Below the pieces are notes generated by a model. That model did no database searches. It was not told the origin of the DNA and saw nothing but the letters and a program-made list of their open reading frames with translations. A program made the translations under genes and the position numbers. From the NCBI RefSeq assembly GCF_000013745.1, contig NC_007925.1, positions 5,270,001 through 5,334,000 on the forward strand: a DNA stretch of 64,000 bases. Reading direction: 5' to 3'. The DNA comes from Rhodopseudomonas_A palustris_F (GTDB taxonomy: Bacteria; Pseudomonadota; Alphaproteobacteria; Rhizobiales; Xanthobacteraceae). Of this stretch, positions 1-9,220 are shown one piece after another (position 1 is the stretch's first letter; each line of letters starts with the position of its first letter).

Positions 1-196
1 GCAACCGCGCGCGGATCAGGTCGTTGACCGCAATGTCGGCTTCGGAGACCGGCGAGGAGGCGCCCTTGGTCCAGTTGCGCAGCTCGGTGCGAAACATCGA
101 CAGGCCGAGCGCGCCGGCCTCGCGCACGGTCTTTGTCAGCAACGCGATATCGCGCGACAGATTGTGATGCGCGATCTCGGTGCTAGCGTCCGGCAA
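1..196 (-). CDS. Inositol monophosphatase family protein, N-terminal fragment
   Basis: The minus strand from 196 reads as the N-terminus of an IMPase-superfamily phosphatase and runs off the left edge. The visible 65 residues contain the amphipathic first helix and a segment WTKGASSPVSEADI, matching the K-x-(8)-S-x-AD stretch that precedes the metal site in this family. Members remove phosphate from inositol phosphates or from 3'-phosphoadenosine compounds (CysQ type); the part that separates these is outside the window. The best start is TTG at 196, because a stop lies directly upstream in frame at 202-200. It overlaps the end of pmbA by 14 bases, suggesting co-transcription. Confidence 0.7.
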   Translation of the reverse strand, partial: MPDASTEIAHHNLSRDIALLTKTVREAGALGLSMFRTELRNWTKGASSPVSEADIAVNDLIRARL

Positions 197-1580
197 TCGT
201 CAGCCCCTCGATGCGCAGCGTCGGCGCGTTGGTGCCGTGGCGGAATTCCAGATCGTTGGCCGCCGACAGATGCTTGTACATCTCGATCAGGTGGCCGGCG
301 ATGGTGACTTCGCTGACCGCGTAAGTGCATTCGCCGTTTTCGATCCAGAACCCGGCGGCGCCGCGGCTGTAGTCGCCGGTGACGCCGTTGACGCCGGAGC
401 CGATCAGATCGGTGACGTAGAAGCCTTCTTTGATATCCGACATCAACTCGGCGGGCGTGACGGTGCCGCCCTCGAGATGAAGATTGTAGGGGCCGGGCGA
501 CGGCGACGACGACACCCCGCGATGGGCATGGCCGGTGGTGGAAAGGCCGAGTTCGCGCGCGGTCGCGGAATCCAGCAACCAGGTCGTCAGCACGCCGTCC
601 TCGACGATGGCACGGCGCTCAACCGCGACGCCCTCGGCGTCGAAGGTCTGCGAGCGCAAGCCGCGCTTGCGCAGCGGGTCGTCGATGATGCGGATGTCGT
701 TGTCGAACAGGCGCTCGCCGAGCCGGTCCTTCAGGAAGCTGGTCTTGCGGGCGATCGAGGCGCCGTTCGCGGCGTTGATCAGATGACTGATCAGCGAACC
801 GGCGACGCGCGGATCGAACAGCACCGGCACCTTGCAGGTCGCCACCTTGCGCGGATTGGCGCGCGCCACCGCGCGTTCGCCGGCGGTGCGGCCGACCTTG
901 TCGGGCGAATCGAGATCGGCGGCGTGCGGCGCCGAGCTGTAATCGTAATCGCGCTCCATCGTGGTGCCGTCGCCGACGATCGCGGTCATCGAGACGCCGT
1001 GGCTGGAGCGCAGATAGGAGCCGTGAAAGCCGGTCGAGGTCACCAGCACCATGCCGCCGATGCCGGACGATGCCGACGCGCTGCCGGACTTGCTGACGCC
1101 CTTCACCGCCAAGGCGGCGGCCTCCGCGGCGATCGCGCGGCGCTCCAGCTCGGCGGTCGTTGGGACCGCCGAATCGAGCAGGTCGAGATCGGGAAAGTCG
1201 CGGGCCAACAGCGCCGGGTCGGCCAGCCCGACGTATTTGTCGTCGGGTGCGACGCGCGCCATCGCCACCGCGCGCTCGGCGAGTTGGGCGGCGTTGTCGC
1301 CGTGAATGTCGTTGGTCGAGACCACCGCCTGCCGGCGTCCCACCAGCACCCGCAGACCGACATCGTCGCTTTCCGAGCGCTCGGACTCTTCGACACGGCC
1401 GTCGCGGACTTCGACCGATTGCGACACGCTACGCACCGCCACAGCGTCGGCGGCATCGGCGCCGGCGCGCTTGGCGGCGTCCACCAGCCGCTGCGCGAGT
1501 TCGCAGAGCGCGGACTGATCGAACAAATCCGAGGAGGTGGACGGGGTGTTGGCCGACAGCGTGTGCGGTGAAGCGTTCAC
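183..1580 (-). CDS. pmbA: TldE/PmbA family metallopeptidase subunit
   Basis: 465 residues, a normal length for PmbA/TldE. TldD-TldE forms a heterodimeric zinc protease in the cytoplasm that degrades unfolded peptides and processes microcin and CcdA-type substrates; TldE is the partner without its own HExxxH site, and none is visible here. Family features seen are the N-terminal R-DGRVEESERSES segment and glycine-rich C-terminal blocks (SGVNGVTGDYSRGAAGFWIENGE). The gene is followed by the IMPase-family gene with a short overlap. tldD is not in this window. Subfamily assignment rests on recalled family sequence only. Confidence 0.88.
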   Translation of the reverse strand: MNASPHTLSANTPSTSSDLFDQSALCELAQRLVDAAKRAGADAADAVAVRSVSQSVEVRDGRVEESERSESDDVGLRVLVGRRQAVVSTNDIHGDNAAQLAERAVAMARVAPDDKYVGLADPALLARDFPDLDLLDSAVPTTAELERRAIAAEAAALAVKGVSKSGSASASSGIGGMVLVTSTGFHGSYLRSSHGVSMTAIVGDGTTMERDYDYSSAPHAADLDSPDKVGRTAGERAVARANPRKVATCKVPVLFDPRVAGSLISHLINAANGASIARKTSFLKDRLGERLFDNDIRIIDDPLRKRGLRSQTFDAEGVAVERRAIVEDGVLTTWLLDSATARELGLSTTGHAHRGVSSSPSPGPYNLHLEGGTVTPAELMSDIKEGFYVTDLIGSGVNGVTGDYSRGAAGFWIENGECTYAVSEVTIAGHLIEMYKHLSAANDLEFRHGTNAPTLRIEGLTIAGR

Positions 1581-1864
1581 GAACGAATCCTGATGCTTGG
1601 AGGGGAAATCAGCTGCCCTGTCAGATGTGCGCGTTTGACGCGAACTTCAAGCACCGACGCACCGATCCGCGGGGAAATTCGCGAGGATTGTTCGGCGCTG
1701 CGCAAGGTCTCGTCAATCATGTCGGCCAAGGGTCTGTCAATCATGTGGGCCGATCGAAGCCCGGTCGGATTCGATTAACCAGGCTTTTTAAGCGAATTGG
1801 GAGCTCGCTCTGGCACTCTCTCACACATCGACCGGGAGCATAATTCCGGCGGGGAGATAAAATC

Positions 1865-2389
1865 GTGAGGCGTCAAACAGCAACAAGCGGGATCATTCCC
1901 GTCGGGTCGAGCCGCAGCCTGCGGCTCGACCCCCTCTCACTGCCGATCCGGTTCGACGCGCAAGACAACCGCGCCGACGGCGGCATCCGACAAATCGAAT
2001 TGCATCGCGAACGCGTGATCTTGCGCCGCGAAGTGGGCGGCATGCGGATGGCGGTCAACGTCCGGGTCTGCGACTTCATCGGCATCGCATCGCGGAACAC
2101 CGATAACGGCAAGATGCTACTGTTGCAGCATCGCGATCCGTCGCTGTCGATTCCGTTGTGCGTCGGCGCCGATTTCGACGAGATCGAAGCCGCGGCGTCG
2201 CAATGGAGCGCGATTTTCGCGCTGCCGCAACTGCCGGAAGACAAGACCCGCGAGCCGGCACAACGCCGTCGCCGCCACAACGTGATCAAGGACCGGCGAC
2301 CGAAATTCCTGGCGCGCCGCAAGGCCGGCGACCTGCTCAACGAAGCCGGCAACTACCAGGGCGAAGACGAGATCATCGCAAGGGATTGA
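1865..2389 (+). CDS. DUF6101 family protein
   Basis: 174 residues, function unknown. The N-terminus (MRRQTATSG..P.GSSR.LRLDP) and the C-terminal EDEIIARD match a small protein family I know as DUF6101 in Rhizobiales. No signal peptide or membrane segment is visible; the C-terminal third is rich in Arg and Lys (REPAQRRRRHNVIKDRRPKF), which could bind nucleic acid or anionic lipid, but this is speculation. It is divergent from pmbA, sharing a 284-base intergenic region, and is followed by a palindromic repeat. Confidence 0.75.
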   Translation: MRRQTATSGIIPVGSSRSLRLDPLSLPIRFDAQDNRADGGIRQIELHRERVILRREVGGMRMAVNVRVCDFIGIASRNTDNGKMLLLQHRDPSLSIPLCVGADFDEIEAAASQWSAIFALPQLPEDKTREPAQRRRRHNVIKDRRPKFLARRKAGDLLNEAGNYQGEDEIIARD

Positions 2390-2448
2390 TTTTCGCATGC
2401 GAGTCGAAGCGTCGAACGCTCACTCACCCGACGAATTCAGGCATTTGA

Positions 2449-2561
2449 GTTCGTCGTTGCGAGGAGCACTTCGCGACGAAGCAATCCTGATGCGTCAAGT
2501 GATGGCCCTGGATTATTTCGTTTGCGGGCGGCGCTGCGCGCCGTCCTCGGCTCGCAATGAT
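2449..2561. repeat. Intergenic palindromic repeat, family A, copy 1
   Basis: The element starts with GTTCGTCGTTGCGAGGAGC and ends with CCTCGGCTCGCAATGA. Its reverse complement aligns with the element at 41355-41470, which shares the termini and the internal CGAAGCAATC and CGCCGTC blocks. The two ends are inverted relative to each other (TTGCGAG and CTCGCAA), so the transcript could fold into a long imperfect hairpin. It lies between the DUF6101 gene and a small minus-strand gene. Confidence 0.75.
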
Positions 2562-2609
2562 GCAGCCGACGTTTCGCAATGCCAGGTTTTCGCTCGGGCC
2601 AAGGGCCAG

Positions 2610-2810
2610 CTACACCGTGATATCGACCAAATTCGCGCTCTGCGACGAATTCGTGGTCTTCGCGCTGGCCGCTTGCGCGGCGGCGACGGCGTCCTGGTCG
2701 GCCTTGATGGTGGCCGCGGCGGCCTTGGCTGCCTGGTCGGCGGCGAGCTTGGCCCGCGCCTGCGCCAACGCCTGGGACGAGGATGATTTGCTGCTGCTGA
2801 TGGTGGACAT
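2610..2810 (-). CDS. Small Ala/Ser-rich hypothetical protein
   Basis: 66 residues, made almost entirely of Ala, Ser, Lys, Gln and Asp, with a Ser-rich start (STISSSKSSSS) and a helical Ala-rich centre likely to form a coiled coil. There is no signal peptide. A good ribosome binding site (AAGGAC, 6 bases upstream of the ATG) supports it as a real gene. Function is unknown. Low sequence complexity means any similarity should be treated with care. Confidence 0.5.
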   Translation of the reverse strand: MSTISSSKSSSSQALAQARAKLAADQAAKAAAATIKADQDAVAAAQAASAKTTNSSQSANLVDITV

Positions 2811-2917
2811 GAGCTGTCCTTCGGAACGCGATTTACTGTAAGAAAAAGCAGCCTACGCCGCGGATCTTCACTAGGCCTTAACAGGACCGCTCAAACAGCG
2901 CGGGTCGCGCAGGCCGT

Positions 2918-3850
2918 TCAGCCCGCCCGCAGCACTGCGTCGAGCAACAGCCCCGCGGTCAGCAACAGCCCCGCCTCGCGATTGGACTTGAACAGCCGCA
3001 GGCACAACGGCGAATCCTTGATCCGCAGCCGGACGATCTGCTGCGCCAGATGCGCCGCGAAAGCGGCGAGCCCGAGCCAAGCCGGCCAGCGCACCTCGCC
3101 AAGCAGCAACGCGACGCCGATCAGCGCCACCGCCAGAGCGTACAGCACGCTCAAGGCCAGGTGGGTGCGTTCGCCGAACAACAGCGCGGTGGATTTGATG
3201 CCGATCATCAGGTCGTCCTCGGCGTCCTGATGCGCATACATGGTGTCGTAGCCGATCACCCAGACGATCGAACCCGCATAGAGAAACAGCGCCGCCGGAT
3301 CGATGCGGCCGAGCGTCACCGCAAAGCCCATCAAGGCGCCCCAGGAGAATGCCAGGCCGAGCACCAGCTGCGGCCAATAGGTGATCCGCTTCATGAACGG
3401 ATAGGCGGCGACGATGATCAAGGAGGCGATGCCGGTTGCGATCGCAAAGCCATTGAACTGCAGCAGCACCGCGAGGCCGACCAGCGACTGCAGCACCATG
3501 AACGCCGCGGCCTGCTTGGCGGTGACCTGGCCGGCCGGAATCGGCCGCGACCGCGTGCGCTCGACCTTGTCGTCGAGATCGCGGTCGGTGATGTCGTTCC
3601 AGGTGCAGCCGGCGCCGCGCATCGCGAAGGCGCCGATGAAGAACAACAGCGCGAACCACGGCAATTGGCTGACGTCGCGGGCGACGCCGGCGGCCAGCGC
3701 CGCCGACCACCAGCACGGCAGCAACAGCAGCCAGGAGCCGATCGGCCGGTCGAACCGCGCCAGCCGCAGGTAGGGCCGCGACCACAACGGAGCCCAGCTA
3801 TCAACCCAGTTGCCGGTCGCATCCGCGACCCGCGCTGTCGCGAGATTCAT
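2918..3850 (-). CDS. ubiA: 4-hydroxybenzoate polyprenyltransferase
   Basis: 310 residues, multi-spanning inner-membrane prenyltransferase that attaches the polyprenyl chain to 4-hydroxybenzoate in ubiquinone synthesis. Both Asp-rich Mg-diphosphate motifs are visible: NDITDRDLD in the first half and the DAEDD region (YDTMYAHQDAEDD) in the second. The N-terminal segment RPYLRLARFDRPIGSWLLL is the usual start of UbiA. Bacterial UbiA is normally about 290-310 residues, so the gene is complete. The start at 3850 is the only suitable ATG before this conserved segment. It lies 10 bases after the upstream exported-protein gene. Confidence 0.93.
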   Translation of the reverse strand: MNLATARVADATGNWVDSWAPLWSRPYLRLARFDRPIGSWLLLLPCWWSAALAAGVARDVSQLPWFALLFFIGAFAMRGAGCTWNDITDRDLDDKVERTRSRPIPAGQVTAKQAAAFMVLQSLVGLAVLLQFNGFAIATGIASLIIVAAYPFMKRITYWPQLVLGLAFSWGALMGFAVTLGRIDPAALFLYAGSIVWVIGYDTMYAHQDAEDDLMIGIKSTALLFGERTHLALSVLYALAVALIGVALLLGEVRWPAWLGLAAFAAHLAQQIVRLRIKDSPLCLRLFKSNREAGLLLTAGLLLDAVLRAG

Positions 3851-3860
3851 GTTGCGTCAC

Positions 3861-4565
3861 TCACCGCGCGAGCACATTGCCGTTGAGGGTGTCGAAGGTG
3901 CTGCCGCCGCTGCGCTTGGCGGTGGTGGCCTCCGGGATCGCGGTCGACGACCCCAGCACGTCGCTGAGGCTCGGTCCGGCCGGTGCGCGCTGCTGCTGCT
4001 GCTGCGCCACCGAACAAACTTTGGCTTGCATCTGCTCGGTGCGCTTGTGGCCGGTCTTGAGCTGGTCCGCCACTTGGGCGGGAATGCCGCATTTCTGGCT
4101 GTTGGCCTCGATGAATTTGATCATCTTGACCTCGGCCTGGGAGAAATTGCCGATCAGCTTGCAGGCCTCGTCGGGCGGCGCGCGGCGCTGGCCGGCGGCC
4201 TGGATCGCCTTGCCGCGCTTCTCGGCGTCCTCGCGCAACGGCACGAATTTTTTCATGCAGTCGTCGGGCGGCCCCGCCTGCTGCTGCGGCTGCGGCGGCG
4301 CGAAGCCGCCGGACACCGGCGGCGCCCCGGTGGAAAACGCGCTCGGCGCCCCGATCGCGGCGGCGGGCGCCCCGTTGACCGGAGGGAACGGCGATGCGCT
4401 GGGGGTCGACGATTGGTTGGGCAGCGGCGCCGGAAAAGCGCCCTGCGCCAAGGCGGACGCCGCCTGCAGAACGCAGCCGGCCACGGTCAACGGCACGATG
4501 AAACGACGGGCGATCAAGGCTGGTCCTCCGGCAAAGTTCGAATGGCCCCCAGAATTTGACCCCAC
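3861..4565 (-). CDS. Exported Pro/Gln-rich hypothetical protein
   Basis: 234 residues. An N-terminal hydrophobic segment (RRFIVPLTVAGCVLQAASALAQG) with an Ala-x-Ala-type cleavage site predicts export; the true start may be the later ATG-less region, since residues before ARRF are poorly hydrophobic. The mature protein begins with a Pro/Ala/Gly-rich linker, then a folded part with four cysteines (DDCMKKF, DEACKL, QKCGIP, AKVCSV) that could form two disulfides in the periplasm. The C-terminus has a Gln run and a Ser-rich tail. Function unknown. It sits just upstream of ubiA. Confidence 0.7.
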   Translation of the reverse strand: MGSNSGGHSNFAGGPALIARRFIVPLTVAGCVLQAASALAQGAFPAPLPNQSSTPSASPFPPVNGAPAAAIGAPSAFSTGAPPVSGGFAPPQPQQQAGPPDDCMKKFVPLREDAEKRGKAIQAAGQRRAPPDEACKLIGNFSQAEVKMIKFIEANSQKCGIPAQVADQLKTGHKRTEQMQAKVCSVAQQQQQRAPAGPSLSDVLGSSTAIPEATTAKRSGGSTFDTLNGNVLAR

Positions 4566-4759
4566 GGCTGAGCCCTGAAACTCACGCGGGCACGGCCTAC
4601 ACGACGCGATGCGGAACGCGATCGAGACCTTTTACGATTCCTGGATGGCCTTAACAACCCGCCGAATGGGGCGGTAGCGCGGCGCGGGGTCGCGGCGCTC
4701 GCGAATAATGTGTGAAGTTTGGCTTTGTAGTTTGCCTTCGTATCTATTAAGCTCGCCTC

Positions 4760-5212
4760 ATGAGCCTGGATCCGGACCAACATGACGACACCGACGCTCT
4801 GGCGCTGGCCCACGACCTCAGATTGGTGATCGGCCAATTGAAGCGCCGGCTGCGCGAACAGGCCTATCTCGGCGATCTGACCTGGTCGCAGGTCTCGGTG
4901 CTCGGGCATCTCGACCGCCAGGGGCCGGCCACGGTCACGGCGCTGGCGCGGGCCGAGGGGGTGCGTCCGCAATCGATGGGCGCGACGGTGGCTGTGCTGG
5001 AGGCGGCCGGCCTGGTCGGCGGCGCGCCGGACCCCGATGACGGGCGGCAGACCATCCTGTCGCTGACCGCGGCCTGCCGCGACCTGATCAAGGCCGGCCG
5101 CGCCGCCCGCGAAGATTGGCTGCTGCGGGCGATCCAGACCACGCTGTCGGCCGAGGAGACCGCCCAACTGGCCGGCGCCGTCGCGCTGCTGAAGCGCCTG
5201 GCGGCGTCATGA
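4760..5212 (+). CDS. MarR family transcriptional regulator
   Basis: 150 residues with the MarR winged helix: the recognition region VTALARAEGVRPQSMGATV is followed by the wing GAPDPDDGRQTI. MarR proteins bind DNA as dimers and usually respond to small aromatic or phenolic ligands. It is first in a likely operon with an isochorismatase-family hydrolase (52 bases downstream) and an MFS exporter, the classic arrangement for a regulator of detoxification or efflux. It probably controls these genes and itself; I did not find a clear operator. Confidence 0.9.
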   Translation: MSLDPDQHDDTDALALAHDLRLVIGQLKRRLREQAYLGDLTWSQVSVLGHLDRQGPATVTALARAEGVRPQSMGATVAVLEAAGLVGGAPDPDDGRQTILSLTAACRDLIKAGRAAREDWLLRAIQTTLSAEETAQLAGAVALLKRLAAS

Positions 5213-5264
5213 CCGCGCACCACCCGCATCGTCGGATCGCCTCCTGGCAACGGAAGGATACATA

Positions 5265-5840
5265 ATGGCCCTCACCGCACTCGACCCGCGCTCTGCGCTC
5301 GTCGTCATCGACCTGCAGAACGGCATCGTGGCGATGCCGACCGCTGCGCCTGTCGCCCCGATCGTGCAGCGCGCCGCGGCGCTGGCCGAGGCGTTCCGTC
5401 GCCATCGCCTGCCGGTGGTGCTGGTCAATGTCGCAGGCATCGCGCCCGGCCGCACCGAACAATCGCGCCGGCTCGGCGAGTTGCCGCCGGGCTGGACCGA
5501 CCTGGTGCCGGAGCTGAACCGGCAGCCCACCGACCACGTCGTCACCAAGCACAGCTGGGGCGCCTTCACCGCCACCGACCTCGACGGCTATCTGAAAGCC
5601 CAAGGCGTCACCCAGCTGGTGATCGCCGGGGTCTCCACCAGCATCGGCGTCGAGACCACCGCGCGGCAGGCCTACGAGCTCGGCTTCAACGTTACGCTGG
5701 CGATCGACGCCATGACCGACACTAACTCGGACGCGCACGCCAACAGCGTCGGCCGGATCTTTCCGCGGCTGGGCGAAACCGGCAGCATTGCGCAGATCAT
5801 CGCGCTGCTCGACGGCACGCCGTCTGCCGCCGCCTCGTGA
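5265..5840 (+). CDS. Isochorismatase family cysteine hydrolase
   Basis: 191 residues. The family catalytic triad is expected as Asp in the first strand (VVIDLQNGI, D near residue 14), Lys in the middle (VTKHSWGAF) and Cys. In the region where the nucleophile normally lies (VIAGVSTSIGVETTARQA) the sequence reads AGVSTSIGV, so a Ser or Thr replaces the usual Cys. This is common in a subset of the family, and the substrate is unknown. The gene follows marR and its stop overlaps the GTG start of the MFS gene, so it is part of that operon. Confidence 0.82.
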   Translation: MALTALDPRSALVVIDLQNGIVAMPTAAPVAPIVQRAAALAEAFRRHRLPVVLVNVAGIAPGRTEQSRRLGELPPGWTDLVPELNRQPTDHVVTKHSWGAFTATDLDGYLKAQGVTQLVIAGVSTSIGVETTARQAYELGFNVTLAIDAMTDTNSDAHANSVGRIFPRLGETGSIAQIIALLDGTPSAAAS

Positions 5841-7123
5841 GCGACGCGGGGAACGGCACGTTCCGCTCATTGCGGGGCTTCAACTACCGGGTCTGGGCCG
5901 GCGGCGCGATCGTCTCCAACGTCGGCACCTGGATGCAGCGCACCGCGCAGGACTGGCTGGTGCTGACCGAGCTCACGCCCAACAACGCCACCGCGGTCGG
6001 CATCGTGATGGCGCTGCAATTCGGCCCGTTGCTGTTGTTGCTGCCGCTGAGCGGCTATGCCTCCGACCATTTCGACCGCCGCAAGCTGTTGCTCGCCACC
6101 CAGGCGGCGATGGGGCTGCTGGCGCTCGGACTCGGCCTCTTGACCATCAGCGGGCAGGTGCAGCTCTGGCAGGTCTATGTGTTCGCTTTCCTGCAGGGCT
6201 GCGTCACCGCGTTCGATTCCACCGCGCGGCAGACCTTCGTCTCCGAACTGGTCGGCGAGGCCGATCTGTCCAACGCGGTGGCGTTGAATTCCACCTCGTT
6301 CAACGCCGCACGGCTGATCGGCCCGGCGCTCGCCGGCCTGCTGATCGCCGGCGTCGGCACCGGCTTTGTGTTCCTGATCAACGCCGCCTCGTTCGTCGCC
6401 GTGCTCGGCTCGCTCAGCCTGCTGCGCCGCGACCAATTGCATCGCAGCGCCAAGGCCGGGCGCGGCCGTGGCGGCTTCATCGACGGCTTTCGCTACGTCT
6501 GGCGCCGCGCCGATCTCAAGGTCGTGCTGGTGATGTTTTTTCTGATCGGCACCTTCGGCGCCAATTTCGCGATCTTCATTTCCACCATGTCGGTGACGGT
6601 GTTTCACGCCGGCGCCAGCCAGTTCGGGCTGTTGAGTTCGATGATGGCGATCGGCTCGGTCGGCGGCGCGCTGCTGGCGACGCGGCGCGACAAGCCCGGC
6701 ATCGGTCTATTGCTGACCGGCGCCGCAATGTTCGGCTTGGGCCTGGCGCTGGCGGCGGTGATGCCGGAATTCTGGCTGTTCGGCGTGGCGCTGATCGTGG
6801 TCGGCATGGCGGCGCAGACCTTCACCACCACCGCCAACAGCACCGTGCAATTGTCGACCGAGCCTGCGATGCGCGGCCGGGTGGTGGCGATCCTGCTGGC
6901 GCTGGCGCTCGGCGGCACCCCGATCGGCGCGCCGATCGTCGGCTGGGTCGCGGATAGTTTCGGCCCGCGCTGGGCGCTCGGCGTCGGCGCCGCCGCGGGC
7001 TTTGCCGCAGCCCTTGTGGCGCTGGTTTACCTGGTCACGCACCGCAAGCTGCGGCTGCGCCGCGAGCCCGGCGGCTGGCGTATCCGCTTCGACGCCGCAG
7101 AGCCGCTCAACGATTGCGGTTGA
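5837..7123 (+). CDS. MFS transporter (EntS-like, MFS_3 type)
   Basis: 428 residues with about 12 membrane segments. The loop between segments 2 and 3 carries the MFS signature form GYASDHFDRRKLL, and the N-terminus (FNYRVWAGGAIVSNVGTWMQRTAQDWLVL) is typical of the MFS_3/enterobactin-exporter-like group. GTG start at 5837 overlaps the isochorismatase stop (GTGA), so translation is coupled. With the MarR regulator and hydrolase it likely exports a toxic or signalling compound; substrate unknown. Confidence 0.87.
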   Translation: MSDAGNGTFRSLRGFNYRVWAGGAIVSNVGTWMQRTAQDWLVLTELTPNNATAVGIVMALQFGPLLLLLPLSGYASDHFDRRKLLLATQAAMGLLALGLGLLTISGQVQLWQVYVFAFLQGCVTAFDSTARQTFVSELVGEADLSNAVALNSTSFNAARLIGPALAGLLIAGVGTGFVFLINAASFVAVLGSLSLLRRDQLHRSAKAGRGRGGFIDGFRYVWRRADLKVVLVMFFLIGTFGANFAIFISTMSVTVFHAGASQFGLLSSMMAIGSVGGALLATRRDKPGIGLLLTGAAMFGLGLALAAVMPEFWLFGVALIVVGMAAQTFTTTANSTVQLSTEPAMRGRVVAILLALALGGTPIGAPIVGWVADSFGPRWALGVGAAAGFAAALVALVYLVTHRKLRLRREPGGWRIRFDAAEPLNDCG

Positions 7124-7179
7124 TCGCGATCCATTGCTGGGGTTGAACAGCGTCCCGCATCCCGCCAGACGGACCGACC

Positions 7180-7935
7180 ATGCCCCAGATCGAATTCCGC
7201 AGCCCCCGGCTCTATGTCGACGCCGACCTCTCAGCCGGCCTGCAAGTGCCGCTGACCCGCGAGCAGGGCAATTACCTCGGCAACGTGCTGCGACTTTCCG
7301 CCGGCGCCGCCGTGCTGGTGTTCAACGGCCGCGACGGCGAATGGCAGGCGATGATCGGCGCCGGCAAACGGGTCGACCGGCTCGACATCCTGTCGCGGGC
7401 CCGCGCGCAGGATGGCTTGCCCGACGTGACTTACGTGTTCGCGCCGCTGAAGCACGCCCGGCTCGACTACATGGTGCAGAAGGCGATCGAGATGGGCGCC
7501 TGCGCGCTGCAGCCGGTGCTGACCCGCTTCACCCAGGTGACGCGGGTCAATACCGAACGGATGCGCGCCAACGTGATCGAGGCCGCCGAGCAATGCGGCA
7601 TCCTGTCGATCGCCGCGGTCGAGGAGCCGTTGAAGCTTGAGCGCTACCTTTCGACCCGCGACACCGGGCGGTTGCTGGTGTTCTGCGACGAGGCCGCCGA
7701 AGTGGCGGACCCGGTGGCGGCGCTCGGCGGCGCCCGCGAGCGAGCCTCCGCCGGCATCGACGTGGTGATCGGCCCGGAGGGCGGCTTTGCCGAGGAGGAG
7801 CGCGCGCTGCTGCTGCGCCAGCCCAATATCCTGCGGCTGGCGCTGGGACCGCGGATCATGCGCGCCGACACCGCCGCGGTGGCGGCGTTGACCCTGGTGC
7901 AGACCGTGCTGGGGGATTGGGGCGGAGCGGCATGA
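7180..7935 (+). CDS. rsmE: 16S rRNA (uracil(1498)-N(3))-methyltransferase
   Basis: 251 residues, the usual length for RsmE. It methylates N3 of U1498 in helix 44 of 16S rRNA using S-adenosylmethionine. The SPOUT-fold knot motifs are visible: VVIGPEGGFAEEE and LALGPRIMRADTA near the C-terminus. The N-terminal PUA-like domain begins with residues around SPRLYVDADL. It stands alone between the MFS gene and hisZ. Confidence 0.94.
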   Translation: MPQIEFRSPRLYVDADLSAGLQVPLTREQGNYLGNVLRLSAGAAVLVFNGRDGEWQAMIGAGKRVDRLDILSRARAQDGLPDVTYVFAPLKHARLDYMVQKAIEMGACALQPVLTRFTQVTRVNTERMRANVIEAAEQCGILSIAAVEEPLKLERYLSTRDTGRLLVFCDEAAEVADPVAALGGARERASAGIDVVIGPEGGFAEEERALLLRQPNILRLALGPRIMRADTAAVAALTLVQTVLGDWGGAA

Positions 7936-8053
7936 CACGGCAGGGTTGTATCGCTGTCGCGGTTCAGCCCTAGCCCACTCGACGGTCGAATCTGTCATGC
8001 CGCCATGCTAAGGGCTGCGCCGACTTCACAAACACCTTAGCCGAGACTTCAAG

Positions 8054-9220
8054 ATGACCAACACCGCCGCTCCTGCGACCGTGTCCGCCGGATGGGCGGA
8101 CGCCCTGCTGGCCTCGTTCGGGCAGGCCGGCTACGCCAAGGCCGAACCGGCGATCCTGCAGCCGGCGGAGCCGTTCCTCGATCTGTCCGGCGAGGACATC
8201 CGCAAGAGCCTCTATCTCACCACCGACGCCGGCGGCGAGGAATTGTGCCTGCGGCCCGACCTCACCATTCCGGTGGCGCGGGATTATCTGGCCTCAAGCA
8301 GCGCCGGAAAACCCGCCGGGTTCTGCTATCTCGGCCCGGTGTTCCGGCAGCGCGGCGGCAAGCGCAGCGAATTCCTGCAGGCCGGCATCGAATCCTTCGG
8401 CCGAAAGGATCGCGCCGCCGCCGACGCCGAAATGCTGGCGCTGGCTTTGGGAGCCACCGCGGCGTTCGGCGTCGCCGAACTCGACATCCGCACCGGCGAC
8501 GTGGCGCTGTTCACCGCGCTGATCGACGCGCTCGACCTCTACCCGGTGTGGCGGCGGCGGCTGATCAAGGACTTCAACCGCAAATCCGATCTGGCGCAGG
8601 ATCTGGAACAGCTGACGCTGGCGACCGCGACCCCGCGCAACGAATATGAGGGCGTGCTGGCCGCCTTGGCCGGCTCCGACCGCAAGGCGGCGCTGGCGCT
8701 GGTTACCGACCTGATGTCGATCGCCGGCGCCAGCAATGTCGGCGGCCGCTCGGTGGCGGAAATCGCCGACCGCTTCCTCGAGCAGTCGACGCTGAAGGGT
8801 GGCGCGCTGCCGCGCGACGCGCTGGACAAGATCAAGCGCTTCCTCGCCATCTCCGGCAGCCCCGGCGATGCGCTGTTGCAGCTGCGCGCGCTGGCCGCCG
8901 ACGCCAAGCTCGACATTGTTGCTGCGATCGACGAGTTCGAAGCCAGGATCGGCTTCATGGCCGCGCGCGGCATCGACCTCTCGGCGACGCGGTTTTCCAC
9001 CTCGTTCGGCCGCGGCGTCGATTACTACACCGGCTTCGAATTCGAACTGCACCGCAAGGACAATGGCGACGAGCCGCTGGTCGCCGGCGGCCGCTATGAC
9101 GGGCTGTTGTCGCAGCTCGGCGCCACAGCACCAATCGCCGCGGTCGGCTTCTCGGTGTGGATCGAAGCCTTCACCGACCTCGCCCACCCCGCAAACAGCA
9201 GCGCCGGGAGCGCGACATGA
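8054..9220 (+). CDS. hisZ: ATP phosphoribosyltransferase regulatory subunit
   Basis: 388 residues, a paralogue of the class II histidyl-tRNA synthetase core that activates HisG and passes on histidine feedback inhibition. Synthetase-like motifs seen are LRPDLTIPVAR, YLGPVFRQR and the C-terminal AGGRYDGLLSQLG. The family lacks aminoacylation activity. Its stop codon overlaps the hisG ATG (ATGA at 9217-9220), so the two subunits are translationally coupled at the first step of histidine biosynthesis. Confidence 0.93.
   Translation: MTNTAAPATVSAGWADALLASFGQAGYAKAEPAILQPAEPFLDLSGEDIRKSLYLTTDAGGEELCLRPDLTIPVARDYLASSSAGKPAGFCYLGPVFRQRGGKRSEFLQAGIESFGRKDRAAADAEMLALALGATAAFGVAELDIRTGDVALFTALIDALDLYPVWRRRLIKDFNRKSDLAQDLEQLTLATATPRNEYEGVLAALAGSDRKAALALVTDLMSIAGASNVGGRSVAEIADRFLEQSTLKGGALPRDALDKIKRFLAISGSPGDALLQLRALAADAKLDIVAAIDEFEARIGFMAARGIDLSATRFSTSFGRGVDYYTGFEFELHRKDNGDEPLVAGGRYDGLLSQLGATAPIAAVGFSVWIEAFTDLAHPANSSAGSAT

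Noticed and set aside
180..1571. Long open frame on the plus strand, 463 codons
   Set aside because: It is the complementary shadow of pmbA, with no family resemblance and a composition rich in Ala, Arg and Gly typical of shadows in GC-rich DNA.
3050..3886. Plus-strand open frame, 278 codons, over ubiA
   Set aside because: Antisense of ubiA. The minus-strand frame carries the Asp-rich motifs and membrane segments; this frame has only Arg/Gln/His-rich shadow sequence.
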